Assembly: GCA_964650975.1 (NCBI GenBank)
Contig: CAZYWA010000227.1
Span: 1 to 11,676, forward strand
From: CAZYWA01 sp964650975 [NCBI: uncultured bacterium]
Lineage (GTDB): Bacteria; JADJOY01
Length of the DNA: 11,676 bases
Direction of reading: 5' to 3'
Positions 6,128-11,676 of the stretch are shown one piece after another. A program made the position numbers and the translations under genes. The notes beneath the pieces were generated by a model, which did not search any database, was not told the origin of the DNA, and saw only the letters and a list, made by a program, of their open reading frames with translations. The number at the start of each line of letters is the position of its first letter. The stretch's first letter is position 1.

Positions 6128-6826
6128 TCAGTGGGTCGAGCGAGTGCGATCCGACGAGGGACCCGGCGGCGGCGTCACCGGCGGCTCGGAGCGCGGGGAC
6201 GCCTCGATGCCGAGCCCGCTGCCGAGCGAGCCCACCCGGCGCGCCTGACGCTTGCGCTTCGCCAGGGCGCCCCGCGAGCCAAGCCTGCTGAGCGGACCCC
6301 AGGCGGCGGATACCGAGGCGTAGGTCGCCACCGCGCTGGCCGTCCCCACCACGAACCCGCCCAGCGAAAGCTGCGCCACCTGGTGCAAGAGCTTGCGGAG
6401 GTTCGCGCCGTATCCGGAGCCGAGCTGCAGCTCGGGCGTGAGATCCAGGAAGCGGCCCAGCTTGTAGACGAACGGCAGGATCACCGGAGCCGTGATGGGG
6501 TTCATGAACCACGCGCCCATCAGAGCGGCCGGCAGGTTGAGCCTCAGCAGGTAGGCCGCGACCACCGCCATCAACATGTGGAGACCGATCAGGGGGGTGA
6601 AGCTGATGAACACTCCTGCCGCAAGCCCACCTGCCACACCGGCACGGCTCACGTGCCAGATGTGCGGATCGAACAAGCGCTCGCCGAACGCACGATGGAC
6701 CCAGGTGTGACGGAGATGGCGCTTGCGCGGGATGCGGCGTAGCACCCGCAGGCGGACCGCGCGGAGTCTGCGACGCATCAACACGCGGGTGCGATCCTGG
6801 TCGTCGTCGGCGCCGTGTCTGGACAT
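6128..6826 (-). CDS. DUF2062 membrane protein
   Basis: Membrane protein of 232 residues with the DUF2062 core. A very basic N-terminal stretch (about 15-45, mostly Arg) is followed by FDPHIWHVSRAGVAGGLAAG (52-71), then FISFTPLIGLHMLM and the conserved FMNPITAPVILPFVY (107-121). Membrane helices are predicted at about 61-94 (possibly two), 104-127 and 150-172. The last 60 residues are polar and Pro/Ser-rich. Family members are small inner-membrane proteins of unknown biochemical role, seen near glycosyltransferases and lipid genes in several Gram-negatives. It lies 39 bases after the ferritin-like gene and 15 before the HAD gene, in the same direction, so it is probably in the same transcript. 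The start ATG 6826 has only a weak ribosome site. Confidence 0.8.
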   Translation of the reverse strand: MSRHGADDDQDRTRVLMRRRLRAVRLRVLRRIPRKRHLRHTWVHRAFGERLFDPHIWHVSRAGVAGGLAAGVFISFTPLIGLHMLMAVVAAYLLRLNLPAALMGAWFMNPITAPVILPFVYKLGRFLDLTPELQLGSGYGANLRKLLHQVAQLSLGGFVVGTASAVATYASVSAAWGPLSRLGSRGALAKRKRQARRVGSLGSGLGIEASPRSEPPVTPPPGPSSDRTRSTH

Positions 6827-6865
6827 GGGTCGAGCGGGGATCCCTGGCTTGCTTCCAGAGGGACA

Positions 6866-7396
6866 CTACCTTCGCGCGGGCGAGGCTGGACGGATCACCG
6901 AGAACCAGGTCCCGCGCGTTCGATCCGAGTCCCGTAGCATGCGATGGCCGACGCCCGGCAGCCAATCGGCGTGGCCCTGCTCGGCCGGGATCGTACGCTC
7001 GACGATCGCGCGAAGGGAGGGGTCCGAGATGCGGCCCACCAGCCCGCGCAGGTGGCGCGCGGCGGTGGCTTCCCCATTCGAGAAAAGGCGCAGTTGCTCC
7101 TCGAGGCTTCGCGGGGCCAGCAAACGGCTCGCCACCGGCGCCACGCGATTCGCGACCGACTCGAGACGAGGCGGTTCGACCCCCCGGTCGAGCAGCCATT
7201 CCAGGTACCAGTCGGCGTGTCGATACTCGTCGCTGCCGAATCCGTGAAGGGCGTGTTGAACGTCCTCGTTGTCCACCCCGTCTGCGAATCGCCGGTAGAG
7301 GACTCCACCAAGCTGCTCGGCAAAATAAAAGATCCGCGCAGCGCGCGCGACCGACGGCACGGCGGGGCCGGGCCCCGTGGACCTGATGCTGGACAT
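6866..7396 (-). CDS. Ferritin-like diiron protein
   Basis: Four-helix-bundle protein of 176 residues with a full set of carboxylate-bridged diiron ligands: Glu27 (FAEQLGG), Glu57 and His60 (DEYRH), Glu109 (NGEATAARH) and Glu139 and His142 (EQGHADW), the pattern E...ExxH...E...ExxH seen in COQ7-, MiaE- and rubrerythrin-type proteins. It has no rubredoxin domain and no membrane helix. The start ATG 7396 was chosen because the longer frame upstream adds an Arg-rich segment with no family resemblance; the ribosome site is weak. Likely roles are an oxygen-dependent hydroxylase or a peroxide/iron-handling protein; the sequence does not decide between them. It is the second of five minus-strand genes, 39 bases before DUF2062 and 120 bases after DUF4202. 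Confidence 0.75.
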   Translation of the reverse strand: MSSIRSTGPGPAVPSVARAARIFYFAEQLGGVLYRRFADGVDNEDVQHALHGFGSDEYRHADWYLEWLLDRGVEPPRLESVANRVAPVASRLLAPRSLEEQLRLFSNGEATAARHLRGLVGRISDPSLRAIVERTIPAEQGHADWLPGVGHRMLRDSDRTRGTWFSVIRPASPARR

Positions 7397-7516
7397 CCGG
7401 GCGAGCCTAACCCACCCCGAAAAGCTCTCGCAATCGAGCTCGCGGCGGCGCGGAACGTGCGACGCGGGGCGATCGGCGCCCACTCGCGCCACCGCATTCT
7501 CTCGACCTTAGGTACG

Positions 7517-8125
7517 CTACAGGTGCCCGGACGGTTCACCGCGGACCGCGTCGTCGAGCGCCGCGGCGGCTCTCGGGCTCATCGGCACCGATCCGGCCAA
7601 ACCCAGCGCCTTGGTGCTCATTTTCGCGATCGTGCGGCGCAGCACGTCGCGGATCTTGGCCGGATCCAGCCGGACCACCAGCTCGTCGAGCTGAAGCTCG
7701 AGGGTCGTCAGGCCCAGCGCGTCCTGCATGGTCTGGACATCCGGGTTCGATTCGCGATCGCGCTTGCGCACGATCGCCTCGACCCGTGCACGGGTGTCCG
7801 GGGGACAGCCCACGGCATCGAGAATTTCCAGAGCGAGGACGGCATGATGGCTCTGCAGCGCCCGCCGCCACGCGTGGTACCCGGCGCGCCCGGCGTCGAA
7901 CCGCGCGCGCGGGATCTCCCAGCGCCGCAGATGCTGCGCGCGCGCCGCGAAGCGCAGCGCCGCGCTCGGCTCGGGCACCAGCCTGCGGATCCAGTGCTCG
8001 AGGCGGTCGGCGTAGGCGAGCTCGAAAGGTCGTGGGCTGCCATCCGGGAGCTCCACGGTTCGCGAGTCGGAGGCATTCGCGGCATCCGCCCGTGCGATCG
8101 CATCGTCGAGCCACTCTTCGCTCAC
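7517..8125 (-). CDS. DUF4202 family protein
   Basis: Protein of 202 residues matching the DUF4202 pattern: IARADAANASD near the start (10-20), FELAYADRLEHWIRRL (34-49), the hallmark AARAQHLRRWEIPR (60-73), a GYHAWR motif, then a helix with HHAVLALEILDAVG, and a late DVQTMQDALGL. The conserved His, Trp, Arg and Asp residues suggest a metal- or nucleotide-binding helical protein, but the family has no assigned reaction that I can name. I chose GTG 8125 (TVSEEWLDDA) with GGACGG just upstream; this gives the normal family length and leaves a 47-base gap to the divergent gene. The frame remains open to 8320, but that part overlaps the neighbour's coding sequence and has no family similarity. Confidence 0.8.
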   Translation of the reverse strand: MSEEWLDDAIARADAANASDSRTVELPDGSPRPFELAYADRLEHWIRRLVPEPSAALRFAARAQHLRRWEIPRARFDAGRAGYHAWRRALQSHHAVLALEILDAVGCPPDTRARVEAIVRKRDRESNPDVQTMQDALGLTTLELQLDELVVRLDPAKIRDVLRRTIAKMSTKALGLAGSVPMSPRAAAALDDAVRGEPSGHL

Positions 8126-8140
8126 GGTCCGTCCAAGGTA

Positions 8141-8169
8141 CGCTCTCGTCTCCCGGGTTGACGAGAGCG
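8141..8169. promoter_or_regulatory. Perfect 10-bp inverted repeat between divergent genes
   Basis: CGCTCTCGTC (8141-8150), spacer TCCCGGGTT (8151-8159), GACGAGAGCG (8160-8169). It lies within the 47 bases between the divergent GTG starts at 8125 and 8173. Each strand therefore reads GACGAGAGCG just before its own gene; on the plus strand the GAGAG in it is the probable ribosome site. It could be an operator shared by both genes, or an mRNA hairpin that hides the ribosome site of the plus-strand gene. Confidence 0.6.
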
Positions 8170-8172
8170 AAT

Positions 8173-9030
8173 GTGCAAGTGCTGATCTGCGGATGCGGTG
8201 ACGTGGGCACCGCCTCGGGCCTCGAGCTGGCGGGGCGAGGTCACGAGGTGTGGGGACTGCGGCGCCGAGCCGATCGGCTACCTGCGCCGATCCATCCGCT
8301 CTCGGGGGATCTTGCGACACCCGGTGGTTTACCCGATTGGCCGGTGCCCTTCGACCTGGTGCTCTACTCGGCCGCCGCGGATCGAACCACCGAGGCGGCC
8401 TACCGCTCCGCCTACGTCGACGGATTGAAGAACGTCGTCGAATCGCTGGCCGCTAGCGGGCAGCGACCCGCTCGCCTCTTCTTCACCTCCAGCACCGGCG
8501 TCTATGGCCAGTCCTCGGGAGAGTGGGTCGATGAGACCTCGGCCACCCACCCGAGCCATTTCACCGGCCAGACGATGCTCGAGGCGGAAGCCGTCTGCTC
8601 CACCGCGCCCTTCCCCGCCACGATCGTGCGGCTGGCGGGCATCTACGGCCCTGGTCGCACCCGCCTGGCCGACGGCGTCGCGCGCGGCGAGCTCCACTGC
8701 TACGACTCGGCACCCCACTACACGAATCGAATCCATCGCGACGACTGCGCCGGCTTCCTGGCGCATGTCGCGGAGCTCGACCACCCCGAACGGATCTACA
8801 TCGGCGTCGACGACGAGCCCACCGAAACGTGCACCGTCCTCCACTGGCTCGCCGAGCGGCTCGCCGTGCCCAGCCCGCATCGAGCCGGCGAGGCGCCCGC
8901 GACCGAACGCGGCCAGCGCGGCGGGAAGCGCGCCCGCAACACCCGTCTCGTGGCATCGGGTTACCGACTCCGGTTTCCCACGTTTCGCGAGGGCTACGGG
9001 GCCTTGATCGACGAGCGTGGCTCGAGCTGA
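8173..9030 (+). CDS. Atypical SDR / NAD(P)-binding epimerase-like protein (YeeZ-like)
   Basis: Rossmann-fold protein of 285 residues, extended SDR type. The start GTG 8173 (MQVLICGCGDVG) puts the GxGxxG nucleotide site at 7-12, with GAGAG upstream. TSSTGVYGQSSGEWVDE (about 105-121) and LEAE (136-139) match YeeZ and the atypical SDR group. RLAGIYGPGR and NRIHRDDCAGF follow, as in NAD-dependent epimerase/dehydratases. Where classical SDRs have the catalytic YxxxK, this protein has Phe130 and Thr134 (FTGQT), so ordinary SDR redox chemistry is doubtful; it may bind NAD(P) and do something else. It is divergent from DUF4202 across the 10-bp palindrome and separated from the acyltransferase by about 190 bases. 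The frame upstream of 8173 is antisense to DUF4202 and is not coding. Confidence 0.82.
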   Translation: MQVLICGCGDVGTASGLELAGRGHEVWGLRRRADRLPAPIHPLSGDLATPGGLPDWPVPFDLVLYSAAADRTTEAAYRSAYVDGLKNVVESLAASGQRPARLFFTSSTGVYGQSSGEWVDETSATHPSHFTGQTMLEAEAVCSTAPFPATIVRLAGIYGPGRTRLADGVARGELHCYDSAPHYTNRIHRDDCAGFLAHVAELDHPERIYIGVDDEPTETCTVLHWLAERLAVPSPHRAGEAPATERGQRGGKRARNTRLVASGYRLRFPTFREGYGALIDERGSS

Positions 9031-9221
9031 GTTTCCCGGGGGCCCGTGCGCGCCTCCGACGCGGTGCTTCTGCACCGACCCATCGCCGCCCGCTGCCCGC
9101 GTACCTCGACGCTTCGCGGGCTTCCGGTGGCGTTGTTTCGAACGATGGTGCTACACCTGGCCGCGAAATCCGGTCCACATGGCCGGACCGTAGCCATCTC
9201 CTCGCCGTCGGCCTACTCCCG

Positions 9222-10781
9222 TTGAACCACGTCCTTTCGACCATCGGATTCGTCGCCGCGGGGATCCTCGCGTACGAGATCCTGCGCTCGTTCGTGCTGC
9301 GTTCGGTCGCCCGCCGCGTCGAGCGCTCGGTGCGCGAGTTCATCCGCGAGGCGCACCTCTCCCGCGAGGCCTACCGCTTCGCCACCAAGGTGGTGGTGGT
9401 CGACGAGATCATGAACGACCCGATGCTCAACGAGCGGATCTTGAGCTACGCCAGAGAGCATGGGCTGCGCATCGAGCAAGCGCGTGCGCTCGCCGAGGAG
9501 TATCTCGACGAGATCGTTCCCGCCTTCAACCTGCTCTCGTACTATCAGGTCGGCTACCGGGTCGCGCGCACGGCGGTGAACGCGCTTTACCAGGTGGTGG
9601 TCGACAAGACCAACCTGGAGGCGGCGCAGCACCTCCCGCGGCGCTCGGTGGTGATCTTCGTCGCAAATCACCGCAGCAACGTCGACTACGTGCTAATGGC
9701 GTACCTGCTGGCACGCCACATCACGCTCAGCTACGCGGTGGGCGAGTGGGCCCGGGTGTGGCCGCTCGAGCACCTGTTCAAGAGCTTCGGCTCGTACTTC
9801 GTACGCCGAGGCTTTCGCGACGAGTTCTACCACGTGGTCCTCAAGCGCTACGTGCAGCACATCAGCGCCCGTGGCCTCACCCAGGGCATCTTTCTCGAAG
9901 GAGGCTTGAGCCGCGACGGCGCGCTCCGCGACCCGAAGATCGGGCTGCTCGACTATCTGGTGCAGCTCAAGGCCGATCCCGAGTTCCACGACGACCTGGT
10001 GTTCGTGCCGATCGGCATCAACTTCGACTGGGTCCTGGAAGACGAGACGCTCCTCGACGAGCACGCCGGACGCAAGGCGAAACCGAACCTCGTCGCGAAG
10101 CTACGCTCGCTGGGGAAGCTCCTGGTGCTCGGCCCGCCGACCTTGATCGCCAACGCGTTCCGGCTCGCGACCGGCCGGATCCGCCAGCACGGCTACGCGA
10201 GCGTCCGGATCGGCGCTCCGGTGTCGTTCGACGCCTACATGGCGAAGCACACGGACGCCGAGCACGGCGCGAACGTGGCCCGGGCCGCCAAGGACGACCG
10301 GCTCCCTCAGGTCAAGGCATTCGCGGACCACTTGATGGGCGAGATCGCGCGCGCCGTTCCGGTCACCCCGGTGCCGCTCGCCTGCGCCGCGCTGGTCCGG
10401 CTCGGTTCCCGCCCGATCACCCGCGACGCGCTGCTCTCCGACATTCGCGCCCTGCGCTGCGCCGCCGAGGCGGCTGGCGCCGTGGTGGTGATGGGCCGGG
10501 AGTTCGAGGCCGATCGCGGCGCGCGCGCACGGTTGGGCGACGAACGATCCGAGCGCCGCGGCGGCCTGGTCGAGTTCGAGGAGGCTTACCTCGACGCCGA
10601 GGAGTCGCGGGTGATCCTCGATTGCGCGCTCGAGATCCTGATCCGCCGCCGCCTGGTCGACGCGACCGGCGACACCGTGGTGGTGCGTCCCGGGCGTCAC
10701 GAGGTCATCGCCTACTACGCCAATTCGATCCGGCGGCACGTCGACGCGTGCGCCCCCCCAGAGGTTCGCCCGCATGCCTAA
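9222..10781 (+). CDS. PlsB-like glycerol-3-phosphate O-acyltransferase
   Basis: Membrane-associated acyltransferase of 519 residues from the proposed TTG start, transferring a fatty acyl group to glycerol-3-phosphate in phospholipid synthesis, or to a related acceptor. The acceptor/catalytic motif NHRSNVD has His150 and Asp155 (HxxxxD). It is followed by FGSYFVRRGFRDEFY, the EGGLSRDG motif (Glu226-Gly228) and VFVPIGINFDW (Pro263). The C-terminal part, with VTPVPLACAALVRLGSRPIT and YYANSIRRHV, matches PlsB rather than the short PlsC proteins, though E. coli PlsB is much longer (about 800 residues). A hydrophobic N-terminal segment (about 6-25) would anchor it in the inner membrane. TTG 9222 is chosen because it keeps that anchor; there is no clear ribosome site, so the start is uncertain. 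The end overlaps the next gene by eight bases. Confidence 0.82.
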   Translation: MNHVLSTIGFVAAGILAYEILRSFVLRSVARRVERSVREFIREAHLSREAYRFATKVVVVDEIMNDPMLNERILSYAREHGLRIEQARALAEEYLDEIVPAFNLLSYYQVGYRVARTAVNALYQVVVDKTNLEAAQHLPRRSVVIFVANHRSNVDYVLMAYLLARHITLSYAVGEWARVWPLEHLFKSFGSYFVRRGFRDEFYHVVLKRYVQHISARGLTQGIFLEGGLSRDGALRDPKIGLLDYLVQLKADPEFHDDLVFVPIGINFDWVLEDETLLDEHAGRKAKPNLVAKLRSLGKLLVLGPPTLIANAFRLATGRIRQHGYASVRIGAPVSFDAYMAKHTDAEHGANVARAAKDDRLPQVKAFADHLMGEIARAVPVTPVPLACAALVRLGSRPITRDALLSDIRALRCAAEAAGAVVVMGREFEADRGARARLGDERSERRGGLVEFEEAYLDAEESRVILDCALEILIRRRLVDATGDTVVVRPGRHEVIAYYANSIRRHVDACAPPEVRPHA

Positions 10782-11643
10782 CCTCGAGCTCCGTCCCAAG
10801 CCCAAGCTGAGCACGTTCCGGCGCATGGCGCTCGGCACCTGGCGCACGGTGGGCGACCCGAGCGTCTACGGCACGCTGACGCTCGACGTGAGCGAGGCGC
10901 AGCGCTACATCGAGGCGTTCCGCAGCGCCACCGGCAAGCGAGTCACGCTCACGCACCTCATGTGCAAGGCCATGGGCGCCGTCTACCGGCGGATGCCCGA
11001 CGCGAACGCGATCCTGCGTTTCGGACGGATCTACCTGCGTGATCGCGTCGGAGTCTTCTTCCAGGCGGTGCTCGAGGATCCCGTCACCGGCGAGTACGAC
11101 CTGAGCGGCCTCACCATCCAGGATCCGGACGCGAAGTCGCTCGCCGAGATCGTGGACGAGTTCGAGGCGCGGGTGAACAAGGTGCGCACGGGCAAGGACC
11201 AAGAGCTCGAGCAGTCCCGCTCGATATTCAAGACGCTTCCGGTGCTACTGCTACGCCCGGTGCTCGACCTGATGGGATTCCTGAGCTTCACCCTCAACCT
11301 CGACCTGAGGCGCTTCGGGATCCCCAAGGACCCGTTCGGGTCGCTCATGATCACCAACATCGGCACCCTCGGCATCGACGAGGCGTTCGTGCCGCTGGTG
11401 CCCTACAGCCGCGTGCCGCTGCTCATCGCGATGGGCGCCGTGAAGGAAACTCCGGTGGCTCGCGACGGCCGGATCGAGATCGCGAAGCTCATGCGCTTGA
11501 GTGTCACGTTCGACCACCGGGTGCTCGACGGCGCGCACGCCGCGATCATGGGCAAGGTGCTCACGGACTGGCTCGAGCACCCGTTCGAGCGCTTCGATGT
11601 TCTCCCGGGGGGTTGTTCCAACCCCCCGCCCCGGCCGGAGTGA
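10774..11643 (+). CDS. Free-standing 2-oxoacid dehydrogenase E2-type acyltransferase domain
   Basis: CoA-dependent acyltransferase of 289 residues, made only of the E2 catalytic domain. The active-site motif FDHRVLDG has His248 and Asp252, the HxxxDG of E2 and chloramphenicol acetyltransferases. Other E2 features are THLMCKAMGAVYRRMPDANA (about 65-84), GSLMITNIGTLGID and PLLIAMGAVKE. There is no lipoyl domain, no E1/E3-binding domain and no Ala/Pro linker, so it cannot be a normal dehydrogenase E2. An extra helix-rich insert with a hydrophobic part (about 150-180, LPVLLLRPVLDLMGFLSFTL) may touch the membrane. ATG 10774, nine bases after GAGG, overlaps the PlsB-like gene, so the two are co-translated and probably act on a shared acyl-lipid substrate. 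The last 12 or so residues are encoded by hairpin sequence. Confidence 0.82.
   Translation: MPNLELRPKPKLSTFRRMALGTWRTVGDPSVYGTLTLDVSEAQRYIEAFRSATGKRVTLTHLMCKAMGAVYRRMPDANAILRFGRIYLRDRVGVFFQAVLEDPVTGEYDLSGLTIQDPDAKSLAEIVDEFEARVNKVRTGKDQELEQSRSIFKTLPVLLLRPVLDLMGFLSFTLNLDLRRFGIPKDPFGSLMITNIGTLGIDEAFVPLVPYSRVPLLIAMGAVKETPVARDGRIEIAKLMRLSVTFDHRVLDGAHAAIMGKVLTDWLEHPFERFDVLPGGCSNPPPRPE
11607..11627 (+). repeat. GGGGGGTTG-TTC-CAACCCCCC hairpin inside the gene end
   Basis: Perfect 9-bp stem with a three-base loop, within the last 13 codons of the E2-like gene. It resembles the hairpin at 2665-2683: both read C-GGGGG, then TT, a TTCCAA core, then CCCCC, one purine and CCCC. Two similar hairpins at the ends of unrelated genes suggest a dispersed 3'-end element. 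Confidence 0.55.
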
Positions 11644-11656
11644 ATCCGGCCGGGGC
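11628..11656 (+). terminator. 12-bp GC hairpin spanning the stop codon
   Basis: GCCCCGGCCGGA (11628-11639) pairs perfectly with TCCGGCCGGGGC (11645-11656) around the loop GTGAA, which holds part of the last codon and the first two bases of the TGA stop (11641-11643). It follows directly after the previous hairpin. No T-run follows, so it is a strong structure of terminator type but not a textbook intrinsic terminator. Confidence 0.6.
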
Positions 11657-11676
11657 CCCACCCCCGAGGCGGCTCG

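Noticed and set aside
5420-6742. A 440-codon open frame on the plus strand, antisense to HAD and DUF2062
   Set aside because: It has no recognisable motif, and the opposite strand carries two clear protein families over the same bases.
4464-7199. A 911-codon open frame on the minus strand
   Set aside because: Only the last 304 codons (from GTG 5378) have alpha/beta-hydrolase sequence. The rest runs out of frame through the HAD, DUF2062 and ferritin-like genes and is Arg/Gly/Ala-rich, typical of a GC-rich shadow frame.
9171-9190. CGGTCC/GGACCG inverted repeat before the PlsB-like gene
   Set aside because: Six base pairs with an eight-base loop is expected by chance in GC-rich DNA, and it has no matching promoter.
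8829-9221. N-terminal extension of the PlsB-like gene giving a 650-residue protein
   Set aside because: The extension overlaps the end of the YeeZ-like gene in another frame and has shadow-type composition; the family resemblance starts after about 9222.

Overview
The window is GC-rich (roughly two thirds G+C), gene-dense DNA from a Gram-negative bacterium. An ExbB/ExbD energy module implies an outer membrane. A PlsB-type glycerol-3-phosphate acyltransferase paired with a free-standing E2-type acyltransferase domain is a combination I associate with Myxococcota and related deltaproteobacterial lineages. That assignment is an inference; there is no rRNA or other marker gene here. I see no tRNA, rRNA, CRISPR array, insertion sequence or phage gene.

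Layout. (1) 2-1719, plus strand: exbB (its 5' end lies before the window) followed by two tandem exbD genes, a proton-driven inner-membrane motor of the TonB/Tol type. (2) 1790-2656, plus: an ATP-grasp ligase resembling the DcsG family, followed by a strong hairpin. (3) 2657-3046: a 390-base gene-free stretch with several hairpins, two of which have exactly complementary loops, ending in a promoter/operator palindrome. (4) 3047-4044, plus: a TetR-family regulator translationally coupled to a small single-pass membrane protein. (5) 4045-4492, plus: an AT-richer gap, a good -24/-12 (sigma-54) promoter match and a small helical protein. (6) 8125-4464, minus: five genes in one direction, in order of transcription DUF4202, a diiron ferritin-like protein, DUF2062 membrane protein, HAD-IB phosphatase and an epoxide-hydrolase-like alpha/beta hydrolase; the last two overlap by 4 bases. 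(7) 8173-9030, plus: an atypical SDR (YeeZ-like), divergent from DUF4202 across a 47-base gap that holds a perfect 10-bp inverted repeat. (8) 9222-11643, plus: PlsB-like acyltransferase overlapping an E2-type acyltransferase, closed by two tandem hairpins that run through the last codons and the stop codon.

The genes fall into membrane energisation (exbBD), lipid or acyl metabolism (PlsB-like, E2-like, perhaps HAD-IB and the epoxide hydrolase) and small regulated units (TetR pair, sigma-54 gene). I do not see a defence island or a clearly new multi-gene system. The best leads are regulatory: the complementary-loop hairpins, the TetR operator sitting on a near-leaderless promoter, the sigma-54 promoter of an uncharacterised small protein, the divergent 10-bp palindrome, and a related hairpin repeated after two unrelated genes.
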